Part shown: positions 1-10,781 of the stretch, one piece after another
Position numbering within the stretch: the first letter of the stretch is position 1
Layout: each line of letters starts with the position of its first letter
Origin: Cacajao melanocephalus
Taxonomy: Eukaryota; Chordata; Mammalia; Primates; Pitheciidae
DNA: 64,000 nt
Direction: 5' to 3'
Assembly (NCBI GenBank): GCA_963573385.1
Contig: CAUYLG010009020.1
Location: 1-64,000 of the forward strand
Notes under the pieces: generated by a model
Databases searched by the model: none
What the model was told of the DNA's origin: nothing
The model's input: only the letters and a program-made list of their open reading frames with translations
Position numbers and translations under genes: made by a program

Positions 1-572
1 GCCGGCAAAACAGCTGTGCCGGCCAAAAGAGTCGCGCTGGTGACACGTGTGGCTCCTCCGCCGGGAATCTCCCAGTTTGTGGGCCACAGAAACTCGTCTG
101 AAATTGCAGCGCCCACTCGCTCTCTGTGCTTTCACTGGGAGCTACGATCCTGGGCTGTTGTTAATCAGCCATTTTGGATCTCTCCGACCGGTGATGAAGT
201 TTTTTCTGTTTCTTAGTTTTCCTTTGGCAGACGCCCCTTCCCCGCACAGCTGGACCTTCCCGGTTCAGCTGTGCTTACTGTGAAACTCAGTCCTCAGCGC
301 TTCCAATTGCTGTTCTCCTTGTGGGGACGGGACCAGCCGAGCCGGAGTCGTCCCGTATACTCCGCGCTGAGAAGCGCCGTGCTGGGGCGCAGGCAAAATA
401 GCCGCGCCGGCCAAAAAAGTCGCGCTGGCGACCCGTGTGGCTCCTCCGCCGGGAATCTCCTAGTCTGTGGGCAACAAAAATTCGTCTGAAAGTGCGGCGT
501 CCACTCGCTCGCTGCGCTTTCACTGGGAGCTACAATCCTGAGCTGTTGTTAATCGGCCATCTTGGATCTCTC
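1..572. repeat. CpG-rich direct repeat, 388-bp period, unclassified
   Basis: Positions 1-183 and 389-571 align without gaps at an offset of exactly 388 bp, with about 21 mismatches by eye (roughly 88% identity). Both copies share the phrases ggctcctccgccgggaatct and tttcactgggagctac. The 205 bp between them is also GC- and CpG-rich, unlike the rest of the window. The left copy runs off the window edge. It could be a satellite-like array, a pair of LTRs or a duplicated CpG-island fragment; I do not recognise the family. Confidence 0.6.
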
Positions 573-575
573 TCC

Positions 576-1273
576 CTGGTTTGATCTTCTATCCGTACCA
601 TCCAAACTTTCTTCATATCAGCGTTATGGCACTTTTGCTTTCTTGTCACTTGCGTGCTCACTGGAGTGGCACTTTCAGTTCCCTTCAAGAGCTTTTCCTT
701 TTCTTTCACAACTTGGCTGTTCGGTGCAAGAGGCCTAGCTTTTGCTTATTTTGGCTTTTAACATGCCTTCCTCATTGAGCTTAATAATTTCTAGCTTTTG
801 ATTTAAGTGAAAAATGTGTGGCTCTTCCTTTCACTTAAACATTTAGAGGCCACTGAAGGGTTATTAACTGGCCTAATTTCAGTATTCTTTTGTGTGAGAG
901 AATAGGGAGGCCCTAGGAGAGGGAGAAAGACAGGGGAATGGCTGGTCATTGGTACAGTTGGAACACACAGCATTTATCCATTAAGTTTGTGGCTGTATAT
1001 GGGCATGATTTGTGGTGCCCCAAAACAATTACAATAGTGACATCAGTGATCGCTGATCACAGATCACCATAACAAGTATAATATTAATGGTGAAGTTTGA
1101 AATATTGAGAGAATTACCAAAATGTGATGCAGACAATGAAATGAGCACATGTTGTTGGAAAAATGGGGCCAATAGACTTGCTTAATGCAGGGTTACTGCA
1201 AACCTTCAATTTGTAAAAAATGCAATATCTGCAACGTACAATAAAGTAACGCAGAATAAATGAGATGTGCCGG
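576..1273 (-). mobile_element. Tigger1-like DNA transposon, truncated
   Basis: Read on the minus strand from 1273, the sequence begins with a degenerate Tigger1 terminal repeat. It passes through the typical leader (acaaattgaaggttt, then the gatcagtgatc motif) into the start of the pogo-like transposase region near 850, where the start codon is lost. A TA dinucleotide (1274-1275) flanks the terminus, as expected for Tc1/mariner. The copy stops at about 576 against the CpG-rich repeat, so most of the transposase is missing. It is a dead fossil. Confidence 0.8.
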
Positions 1274-1275
1274 TA

Positions 1276-1807
1276 TTAGTAAAGGCCTATTCAGCCAAAT
1301 AGTTTCATGTATTAAAGAACCATGGCTTAATCATTAATCCTGGATTCAGAGTTGAATTTCTCAGCAGTGGATTATGTCAGCAATCCAGGGTGTGCTGGTT
1401 TGAATCCCTAGGAGTGCTGCCCATTACACACCGTTAGACGCCCCCTACACAATCCAGTCAGTGGCCTCTGGGCTTCAAGTTATTTTTCAAGTACCAGGTG
1501 ATATTTTACACTAAGTCACCTACATTCTTATATTTGAAAATGCTGTAGGTTTTATTTTTTCTTCAGATGCAATATCTGCAATTTCAGTGACTGTCACTGG
1601 TAGATGTTTTGTTACTTGGGATAACAGGGGAAAAAAAGCCTTATTTAAACCTTGGATATTTTATATACACAATTAGCCATTTATGCTTCTCCTTTAAAAA
1701 TAAAAAATTAAACATGAATTTGTTCATTAGCAGCAAACAGAGAAAGAGATGCATCTGCAGCAATATTTAAAAGAAGCGTTAAGGTTTAGTATAATAATAT
1801 TAAGCTC
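1276..1807. other. No gene or recognised repeat
   Basis: AT-rich single-copy-looking sequence with short ORFs only. I see no splice-bounded exon, no RNA gene and no repeat I can name. Confidence 0.5.
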
Positions 1808-2005
1808 TTCCACTTATCAAAGGCCTCATCTGTGCCATGGCCTGCCCAGCCATTTATGTCCTTTATTACTAATCCCCACAACCACTGGTGGGCAGAACTG
1901 CAGGGAGCTAAGGCTCCAAGAGGTCACTCAGCTAGTAAATGTCAGGGAGGTATTCAATCAGCTCTCCCAAGAGCCTATATTTTTCTGCTCTCCCACCATG
2001 TCTAA
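1808..2005 (-). mobile_element. MIR SINE
   Basis: Contains the reverse-orientation MIR core: aatccccacaaccactggtg, then gctaaggctccaagaggtca and cagctagtaaatgtcaggga. It is diverged and lacks the tRNA-derived head. Confidence 0.8.
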
Positions 2006-2065
2006 TAGTGTACAAACCGCTGCCTTCTTACACTGATCTGTTTTTGCTTCTCTCTGTGTAATGTA

Positions 2066-2301
2066 CAGAAGTCCTCGTTTAACATAGGTTAAACTCATAA
2101 GTTAACCTCATTAACATAGGTTAAATGATAGGTTCTTGGAAACTGTGACTTAAGTAAAATGACATATGGCAGGTCCTTGAATAATGCGGTTTCCTTCAAC
2201 GTCATTTCATTGTAACGTTGATAAAAAAAAATTGCTTCATTATACTTTGCTTAAAGTCAGTTTCCAAAAACATATCAACAACATTAAGTGAGGACTTACT
2301 G
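2066..2301. mobile_element. Tigger-like MITE with long terminal inverted repeats
   Basis: The ends are imperfect inverted repeats of about 60-80 bp: the left arm contains ggttcttggaaactgtgact and the right arm carries its complement around agtcagtttccaaaaac. The right end reads gaggacttactg. TA dinucleotides at 2064-2065 and 2302-2303 flank it, fitting Tc1/mariner target duplication. The same family is at 44408-45307. It resembles MER6-type Tigger derivatives, but the family name is a guess. Confidence 0.7.
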
Positions 2302-2303
2302 TA

Positions 2304-3141
2304 CTTTATCTCCAATTCTCCAGTCTTTTCATATCAATTAGAATTCACTTTTCTGTACCTTCCTAGTAGCCACCTGAGACTTCCAGCTTCTCATGGAGAA
2401 TCTACCACTTTGAACGCTGAGAGCTTTTTTCTAGTCTCATACCCTACCTGTTCTTGACCTGGAAAAGCTCAGTGAACTGTTCTCATCTATAAAAGAACCC
2501 CCTTTGCCTTCCATGTGCCTAAAAGTAAAAAAACCAAGACTTCTGGTAAAACATCACATAGCATCCTCTTCAGCTTGTTCCCCTCTGTTGATATGACTGT
2601 TTGTAAACTCCTCATAAGCCATTATTAACCCCTCCTTTAAAATAAACAGGCTAATTTCTGTTTTGTGATCCCTCTTTATTTCCAGCAAGCCCACTTTAGA
2701 GACTTAAGAAATAAATGGTATTTATTTTTAAATGGCTATATTAGCATGTTTTTCTTTTTAAAATTTGCATGTCTTAAGTATATTTTCAAAGGAATGTCTG
2801 AGTGGTAAATGGCTAAAGAAAATGAGCATCTCATTACACTTTGATCCTTTTCTTGCCAGTCCTTACCTGTTATTTGATTATTCCAAGTCATAATCACTTT
2901 TACTGAACTGATCGAACTATGCTACTATGATGTATCCAGCTTTAAAATTCCTGCCCAAGATTTCAGGCCAATTTGTCATCTGTCCTGTTGACTTTCTTCC
3001 TCTGCTGGAAATTTCCTCCTGTAACCAAAAATTATTTTCCCCTTAAAAGTAGGATTTTACTTTGCCATTCTATCTCTTCTTTCTCTTCCTTACCGCTAAT
3101 CCAAAAAAGGGAATCTACTTTCTTCTCAAAAAAATAGGATG
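2304..3141. other. Unclassified AT-rich sequence
   Basis: No gene, splice-bounded ORF or repeat that I can name. The one longer ORF at its left edge overlaps the MITE. Confidence 0.5.
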
Positions 3142-3142
3142 T

Positions 3143-3278
3143 TGGCTGTGCATGGTGACTCACTTGTAATCCCAGCACTTTGAGAGGTCAAGGCGGGAGG
3201 ATCACTTGAAGCCAGGAGTTTGAGACCAGCCTGGGCTACAAACCGAGAACCCCATCTCTAAAAAGAAAAAAAAAAAGA
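3143..3278 (+). mobile_element. FLAM (free left Alu monomer)
   Basis: A single Alu left arm (cttgtaatcccagcacttt, agaccagcctgggcta) ends directly in an A-rich tail near 3260-3278 with no right arm. This is the 7SL-derived monomeric ancestor type. Confidence 0.85.
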
Positions 3279-3429
3279 ATGCTTGCATCATTTCCACTGC
3301 TACCAAATCTGGCTTAAAATTGCATTACGGATTCCTTCTTCAATTAAAGTTACCATGGCAGTTATCTCTCACCATAATTAAATGGAAGGGAGCTTTTATG
3401 ATGAAATGAATGTGAGGCTGAGAAAAAGA

Positions 3430-3600
3430 TCAGCTCGTACCCCTAGTCTTCTTACTAGCTTTACAACCACGAGCAAAAGTTACTTAACTTCTCTGACCTT
3501 TGAGTCTTATAATTTAGAGAGAATTAAATTAGATACTCAATTCAAGTGGATTTTTTAAGGATTTAGTGAGATGGTACCATGCTTGGCACTTAATTTCTTC
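3430..3600 (+). mobile_element. MIR SINE
   Basis: Forward MIR landmarks are visible: cttactagctttacaaccac, gagcaaaagttacttaactt and the 3' atgcttggcacttaa. Old and diverged. Confidence 0.7.
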
Positions 3601-3659
3601 ACTGCACAAAAATATTAACATTTACTAAAGAGCTTATACAAACTACTGAAAAATGTAAA

Positions 3660-4270
3660 CAGTCTGTTGATAGGTGCACTGAGTTCTATACAGTTTCATC
3701 ACCTGTGTATGCTTGTGTATCCACCAACATAATCAAGGCACTGAACCGTTCCATCAACACAGGAATCCCTCATGTTGCTCTTTTATAATCACACCCTCTC
3801 TCCTCTCCATCCTTAACCCCTGCAATCATTGCTCTGTCCCTGATAAAATTTTGTCGTTTCAAAAATGTTATGTAAATGGAATGATACAATATGTAACCTT
3901 TTGAGACTGGCTTTTTTCACTCAGCATAATTCCCTAGAGATTCTTCTGAGTCATGTGTATTGATAGTGGGCTGCTTTTTATTGCTGAGGAGTGTTCGTCG
4001 TGTGGATGTACAATTTAACCACGCACCTGGGCTCATTCCAGGTTTTGGCTTCAAAATAATGCTGACTTAAACATTCGTGTATGGATTATCATGTGAACAT
4101 AAGTTTATTTCTCTGAGGCAAATTCCTAATCTGGTATTGCTGGGTCATGTAGTCATTACATGTTTAGTTTTTAAACTGCCAAACTGTTTTCTTGAATGGC
4201 TCTACTCTTGTATTCCCTTCCTCAGCAATGTATGGAAGACTCAGTTTCTTTGCCAGCTTTTGGTGGTGGT
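3660..4270 (-). mobile_element. L1M fragment (ORF2 end / 3' UTR)
   Basis: In reverse, this matches the mammalian L1M 3' region. Landmarks include gtaaatggaatgatacaata, the ttttttcactcagcataatt phrase, gctgggtcatgtagtca and aactgccaaactgttttctt. It has no intact coding frame. Confidence 0.8.
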
Positions 4271-4603
4271 ACTGTAGCTTATTTTGAAGCCAAATTTGTG
4301 ACCGTTTTCTTTACCTGAGCTAACCAAATAAATTTGCTAGAAACCCATGTGGAGTGACCAGATTTAGAAAGGAAGGTAGTCGTATGTGATATGCTACAGT
4401 CTAGTTATCTGCCATATCAGGGCATATCAGAAGCTGTTCCCCCTAACTACCACCCTCGCCCCCAGAAAATTCATTCACTTAACTTTTAACAGCCTCACTT
4501 TGTATGATAAGTCAATTTGATTTTGAGATACTGGCCCCTTCAGTCTCTACATAATGAACAAAAAAGGGCTCGGCTTTCCTTTTGTCAACAGCAATAACAA
4601 ATT

Positions 4604-4675
4604 ATATCCAAGCTGCTTTATTAATATTTCCCGATTTATTAATATTGGGAAATATGAATAAAGGAGCTTGGATAT
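4604..4675. repeat. Inverted repeat, 29-bp arms, 14-bp loop
   Basis: The left arm (4604-4632, beginning atatccaagctgcttta) and the right arm (4647-4675, ending aggagcttggatat) are reverse complements with 2 mismatches in 29. The spacer is AT-rich. It lies outside any repeat I recognise. Confidence 0.9.
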
Positions 4676-4796
4676 AGTTTGTTTCTTTCTCCCTTGTTTG
4701 ACAATTTGATTGTCTTCTGGAGGAAAGAGGTATTTTTTGAAAGGATTTTTGGACGCCCAAATCAGCACCTTTGAGTTTGCACTGGTCTAGAAGTGA

Positions 4797-4921
4797 AGAC
4801 GCTGGAGTGGGAGTTAGAAGACCTGTGTTTGAGTCCTTGCCTGATTAGCTATGTCACTTTAAGCCAGCTTCCTTCTCCAGAACGGTTTGCTCAGCTGTAT
4901 AAAATGGTTGGACTAGATCAA
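4797..4921 (+). mobile_element. MIR SINE
   Basis: The MIR core runs forward: gttagaagacctgtgtttga, tagctatgtcactttaa and ctgtataaaatggttggac. It is immediately followed by MER5A. Confidence 0.75.
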
Positions 4922-5084
4922 CAGCTCTCAAACCTAGCAAGCATTAGAATCACCTGGATAACCTGTTAAAACACCCCTCGCTGGGCCCCACCCTTAGATT
5001 CAGTAAGTCTGGAGTGGGGCACAGTAATTTGCCTTTCTAACATGGTCTCAAGTGAGGTCAGCAATGCTGGTCCTGAGAACCACT
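4922..5084 (+). mobile_element. MER5A (hAT-Charlie MITE)
   Basis: Starts cagctctcaaacctagcaag and ends ctgagaaccact, with the diagnostic attagaatcacctggat, gctgggccccacccttaga and attcagtaagtctggagtgg between. Essentially full length and non-autonomous. Confidence 0.9.
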
Positions 5085-5214
5085 CAGCTGGACTATTTTA
5101 AAGTGCTTCCTGGGACCGTCAGTGAATACTACCCTCTCACAAGCCCTGCTCCCCCACCAAACTACTCAGATTTGCTCTCTGGTGAAGTTATTCACTTACT
5201 CTTTTTTGTTGTTG

Positions 5215-5535
5215 TTTTTTAAGGGATACAGATGCACAGTAAAATATAATGCAGCAATTAAAAATATCCTAGAACAGTATTATATGAAAATTACCACCAT
5301 ACATATTATGTTTAGTTTTAAAAGTTGTATTTCACAAAACAGCTATATGGAAATATCCAGAAAACCTAGAAATAAAAATCTAACAATATATGTCCAAAAT
5401 GTTAATAGTAGTTATCTCTAAATGATGTAGCCACAAAAATTTTCTTTTTGTGTGTACCTTTCTGTGTTTCTGTTTGTCTATAATTCATATAATCATAAAT
5501 CATGTATTTAAACAGGAATTATAGTAGGCAATATA
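5215..5535 (+). mobile_element. L1M 3'-end fragment
   Basis: The motifs tataatgcagcaattaaaaa and aaaatgttaatagtagttat, followed by a T-rich run with tctgtgtttctg, match the 3' part of old mammalian L1s. Subfamily not resolved. Confidence 0.55.
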
Positions 5536-7849
5536 AATCTAGACTTCTCTAAGTTTCAATAATCGCAATAAAGAACTTGTTGAATACTAAGCAACAGAAG
5601 TAAAGCTTTTTATTTCCAGTATAAAATAAAAGTGTCCAGGATGGTTTTCAAAGGCAGGTATGACCCTCCTTAGCCCTTCCTCTTAAAAAGTGTATTAGGT
5701 CACCTTTTGCCATTCTTCCTACTGAACAGAATTCTTCACTCATGCACAAGTAGCCCTGGCCTCAGGGCCACTCACTGCAGCATCTCATTACTGCCTGCAT
5801 AGTGTTTCCATGACACTTTTCCACTGACAACTATTGGGATCCACAGCTACAACCTTACAAGCTGTTTCCTCTACTTTCCTTCACAGTGGGTCAGAAAGTG
5901 TTTTATCTGCATGAAGCAGGTTTTCTTCTTGGTTGCATGTCTCTTAGAAGAATTAATATTTACAGCTAAAATAGGAATTTAAACATTGGCCGTGAAATAA
6001 ATCTATTTAAATGACAAAACCCATTCACCTGCTGTAGAAATCGATTTTGTTCTGTAATATAGGGGTTCATGTCCCTTCTGGGATTTCTAATTATACTAAT
6101 ATTGTAAGCATATCATTTCTTCAACAGCCATGCTTCTTAACCTTAAGGTAAGAGGTGGGGGTGGTTTATTTGAGATATGATATATTAGAATGGTTTTGCT
6201 GCTAAAGTCACCTCTCCTTAAACAATTGTAAATGTTTCAACTAATTGATACTATAGAAAAGTACTTTATTTCTCAGCTCTAGGAACTCTGTTTCTGAATA
6301 AATGTGTTTGATCAGAGGCACCTTGCAGCACAGTGGTGATTTTCAAAACACCACTTTAGGCCAAAGCTGCATCAGTGCCATTGTTCCCTTCTTCAGGTTC
6401 CTTCCTGCAGATATTCCATAGGAAGGAGAAATTACAGGGACTTTTTGATTTGTGAGTGTATGTGCCTGTATTGAGGTAGCACCATTTTATATCTTGTGTT
6501 TTAACACTCACTCATGTTGGTATTATAGAATTATTTCCTTACAAATGTTTTGTGCTTCAGAGGCAGTCTGTTTTTATGTAACATCAGAAGACTACTGCTG
6601 TATAAATGTTGGCTCCATGGGTTTGCTCGCATTAGTAAAGTTACTGGATTTGCTTTATATGACTGGGAGCATCAGAACTGCTTGTTCACACAGTGTTATA
6701 ATAGCACCATCCAATGCCAACAATGTTGTCAGTAGTCCAGTTATTCTAAAAGAAGTGAGGAGAAGTTCATGTCTAGGACTTACTTGCTTTGTTGAAGAAT
6801 AGGATCAAGATGCAGTAACTGTTACAGTGGTCCTTGATTTCAGCCCCATCTAGAGATGAAAAGGCACCAGTAGTCCTCTGCCATGTACACATCTCTTATA
6901 GTACATCTCATCCTGTAAGTGGACTGCTGGCCTTCTACCTAGATGTCTGCTAGGGACATAACAAGGCTCAGCTTAACTTTTGAAATCAACAAGCTTTTTA
7001 GTTATATGCAAATTTTCATAGTACATCAGGGCTTCAAGCAAATACAGAGTGAAAGTTTAATTTACAGACATCCATCTTTTTTTCCTCTCTACCTTTTAAA
7101 AGTCTTTACAGAATGTGTGCAGAAAGCCCAGGTTTGGAAGGCTGCACTGGTGTTCCCTTCGTTTATTGTTTCTGTCCCTTACACACATAATTGTTGCCAA
7201 TTTGGAGGGACAGGATCTTCTTCCTCATTGGACTGTTTCCCACATTTTTGGTGTTTTGTTTGGTCTTTCCTGTTTGCCAGTCATTCATTTAGCAGGCCAG
7301 CATCCTAGGGGGATCAAGTGTGTGCCAAACTCTGTGCAATGCCGGGGTTTATGACTCTCTTTGCCTTCCCCAGGGTAGTGCCTCAGAAGGCTCTCTTGCT
7401 TTCATAGCGCAAAAATAGTCTTGTTTCTCCCAACAGGTGTTAATGTCCATCTTAAATTTACTCCACCTTATTGGAATCACCTAATTCTCTGACTGCCTCT
7501 CCCATTCTCATTTTAGCAGGAGACGGAAATCCCTTCTCAGTGTGGTCTGTGGCTGAAACAATCAGCATCACATAGATGATAATTAACGATTGAATGAATG
7601 AAGCTAGCCTCCCAGCCCAGAGAGAGAAATATCTTACAGTATTTATTGAACACAGAAAGTTGAGTCCAGGGTATCCTCATCATGGGCGTGATTAATGCCA
7701 AATTAGTGAGTTAGTAAAAACTACTTAATCCCAGTATTATTTCAAGACATCAAGTATATTTGATAGATACTAGAAAAAGTTGGGGTTTTTAATTTTATTT
7801 TTGTTTTTACATGTATATTGTATATTTTCTAAAGGAAATTTGGATCTTG
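5536..7849. other. 2.3 kb unclassified sequence
   Basis: No named repeat recognised. Several 60-120 codon ORFs (for example 6452-6802 and 6943-7308) have no protein-like composition and are probably chance. One 20-bp segment at 6128-6147 has strong splice sites on both sides (see findings). Confidence 0.5.
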
Positions 7850-7863
7850 GAAACTAGATTTTA

Positions 7864-8182
<319 letters not shown>

Positions 8183-8196
8183 GAAACTGGATTTTA

Positions 8197-9244
8197 AGTC
8201 AACAATGTCCTTTTTAAAAGGAACATCTGTGTCTGTGTACTTAGTGTGAAGAGTCCTTTCTAAAGCCTTTCTATGTAGCCAGCCTTGACGATGTATCTTT
8301 GTAGTGATTGAAATTCTAAATAAATGTTGAGAAATAATATAAATTTGTTATCTAGGGTAAAAATCACATTAAGAAGTATTTAATGTGTCACACAAATGTA
8401 TTAATGCTTCCCAGGCTTACATTTGGTCAACAATACATCAACCTGGCCATGTTTATTGTGGTTTAAAAAGATTGTTTTTCGATGATAACTCAAAGCAGAG
8501 ACATAATTTTTAGACATCTTAATGTCCTCTCCCTCTCTCCATTCCCAAGTGTCACCATTCAGGTGCACAAAACTAAGTCAGATCTTAAAACCAACAGGAA
8601 AAGTTTCATCTTTTGTTTTTTAAAATAATTATTTATGCTTTGTAACTATATTCCAGAAATGTAACAACCAACAGAGCTTAAAGCTGCAGCTATAGTCACA
8701 TGCAATGAGAAGCTTTAAAACTTTTACTTTGGGGAATAAAACTAAAAAGATGAAATATAGAGATCTTTTTCAATGTAGTGGAACAAAATAAAATTATCCT
8801 CTCTTAAAATAAATGGCAGTTAGGGGAAGTAATTTTTCCTGTCAGGGATAAATGGTAGAGAACACAAAATCAGCATTTGAAATATGTTAACTCACAGTGT
8901 TTAAAATATAAGGAATAAAATGCATTGTACAGTACCTGTTCCCAAGGATGATTGCAGTTTCATGTTGTCTTTAAAAATACATAATGTGCTCGGCAAATGA
9001 AACTATAAAAACTAGATGGAAAAAAAGGCATTAAGCCAAATTTTAAACTTTTTTCTTTTTCAGTGGGAGGCTCCATTTTGCATCATTTAATTTAATCAGC
9101 TCAGCCTCTTTTGTAGTTGTTCCTCATCTTGAGTTCATATTCACAGGCATGCAAAAGAAATCTTTTGATATTTGAGGCAATACCAAAGATTGGAAGTCTC
9201 TAAGCCTCTATAGTTTTCTGTCATTCATCTGTAACTTTATAGTG
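8197..9244. other. Unclassified AT-rich sequence
   Basis: No gene or clear repeat. A strong polypyrimidine/AG acceptor-like site ends near 9061, but no matching donor follows. Confidence 0.45.
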
Positions 9245-9440
9245 GGAAAAGCATGGATTAGAAATCAATTTCTTTCTAAGCCCACCATTGTCACTTAACA
9301 GCTTTGCTACCTGAGCAAGTTTCTTACATTTTCTGAGCTTCTCTTTCTTCATATGTAAAACAAAGTTTCAAATGCCTGCTTTACTAAATCACAGGACTGT
9401 GCTGTGGATGAAAAAAATCAAAATAGGCTTAATAAAGTAT
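9245..9440 (+). mobile_element. MIR SINE
   Basis: Weak forward MIR: attgtcacttaacagctttg, gagcaagtttcttac, atgtaaaacaaagt and a degenerate 3' part. Highly diverged. Confidence 0.55.
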
Positions 9441-9507
9441 TTTATAAATTTCATGTACATCCTGTTAGAATTCTCATTTTGTGGATAAGGAAAGGCCGAA
9501 TGGGGCT

Positions 9508-9682
9508 AGCTGCTAATTCTTTGTCGTTGGGGCTCTCTGCATTGTAGGTGAACACCTCTGACCTCTGTCCACTGGATGCCAGTGGTACCCCCTTCCAGTA
9601 ATTATTGACAATTGAAAATGTCTCCAGCTACTGCCATAGGCCCCCCGGTACACAAAATCACCTCAAGTTGAGAATCTCTGTT
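9508..9682 (-). mobile_element. MER20 (hAT-Charlie MITE)
   Basis: Reverse MER20 landmarks: taattctttgtcgttggggc, tgcattgtagg, ccactggatgccagtggtac, aaaatgtctccagctactgc and the terminal gttgagaatctctg. Non-autonomous. Confidence 0.8.
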
Positions 9683-9710
9683 CTGTATAGCTAAAATTCT
9701 TAACCATTTT

Positions 9711-10023
9711 ATTTTTTATTTAATTTATGAATTTATTTATTTTTGAGATGGCCTCTCCCTCTTTCAGCCAGGCTGGATTGCAGTGGTGCAATCTCGGCCT
9801 ACTGCAACCTCTGCCATATGGGTTCAAGTGATTCTTATGCCTCTGCCTCCCGAGTAGCAGGGATTACAGATACCTGCCACCACGCCTGGCTAATTTTTAT
9901 ATTTAGTAGAGACAGGGTTTCACCATATTGGCAGACTATTCTCAAACTCCTGACCTCAAGGCATCTGCCTGCCTTGGCCTCCCAAAGTGCTGGGATTACA
10001 GGCATGAGCCACTGTGCCCAGCC
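9711..10023 (-). mobile_element. Alu (AluS-type)
   Basis: Reverse dimeric Alu with perfect 13-bp target duplications (tcttaaccatttt) at 9698-9710 and 10024-10036. The 110-codon ORF here is an Alu shadow. Confidence 0.95.
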
Positions 10024-10036
10024 TCTTAACCATTTT

Positions 10037-10610
10037 TGTAATGTAATTTATCAGTGTTATCCTTACGCTAAGTAGTTTCTGGTTGGAATACTCCATGACA
10101 TAGCAATTTTCAGAGTTAAAAAAAAAGAGATAACTGATTTTCTTCCATTGTCTTCCTGTTTGAATGTAAGCAGCAGCATTGTCTTCTTTGTACAGTTGTG
10201 AGCTTCCTGTCCCTGTAAACTGTCTACGTAGAAGCCGAATATCACCTGCCAGGGACACTGCCCACAGTGAGCCCTAAGTCAGACTCCATGGCCTCTGGTC
10301 TTCCTTCCCCTGTCTACTGTAACAGGCTCTACTGGCCTCTCTTCTCATCTGGTGTATTCACAGGCTTCTAATATCTCCTGTCAGCTGAGAGACAGGGGAA
10401 ACACATGGATGTTCCTAATAATTACTGTTAGGTTTTGAAGGGAAGGTGAGGGTTAAAGACAGAGAGTTAGCAGCTCTACAGCAATGCAGGTTTTATGTTC
10501 AGCATGAGAACTGCAGAGGTGGGGGACCAGCTTAATGCCAGAGCCCACCTCTGCTTACAGGCTAGGGTACTTATAGGTATGGGAGGGAGGGGTTTGGGCA
10601 GTATGGCTTG
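10037..10610. other. Unclassified, possibly LTR-related
   Basis: No gene recognised. The block from about 10430 runs into the tandem array at 10611 and may belong to the same LTR-like unit (aaagacagagagttagcagc, tgcaggttttatg). Confidence 0.35.
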
Positions 10611-10781
10611 CTGCCCAGCGGGATATTGATAAGACGTTCCTGTGATCAGGTGGTTTGGCCCTTTTTCCAGTGGGATGTCATAGGATGTTCCTTGGACCTT
10701 TGTCCAGCAAGATATGATAGGGATGTTCCTTCCGTTGGGTCTTTGCCCGCCAGGGTATGATAAGAAAGTCAGGTGGTTGGG
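10611..10781. repeat. ~43-bp tandem repeat, four degenerate copies
   Basis: Four successive units share a core of gccc/gtcc-ag-ggatat-gata-agatgttcc. They start near 10611, 10660, 10698 and 10741. The flanks look like a retroviral LTR of ERV1 type, but I cannot assign a family. The 111-codon minus ORF across it simply follows the repeat periodicity. Confidence 0.65.

Noticed and set aside
6452..6802. 116-codon plus ORF
   Set aside because: No splice or Kozak context, Cys/Val-rich by chance, and an overlapping second frame is equally open.
9043..9062. Strong polypyrimidine acceptor (cttttttctttttcag)
   Set aside because: A 35-codon frame follows, but no donor or poly(A) signal is in reach.
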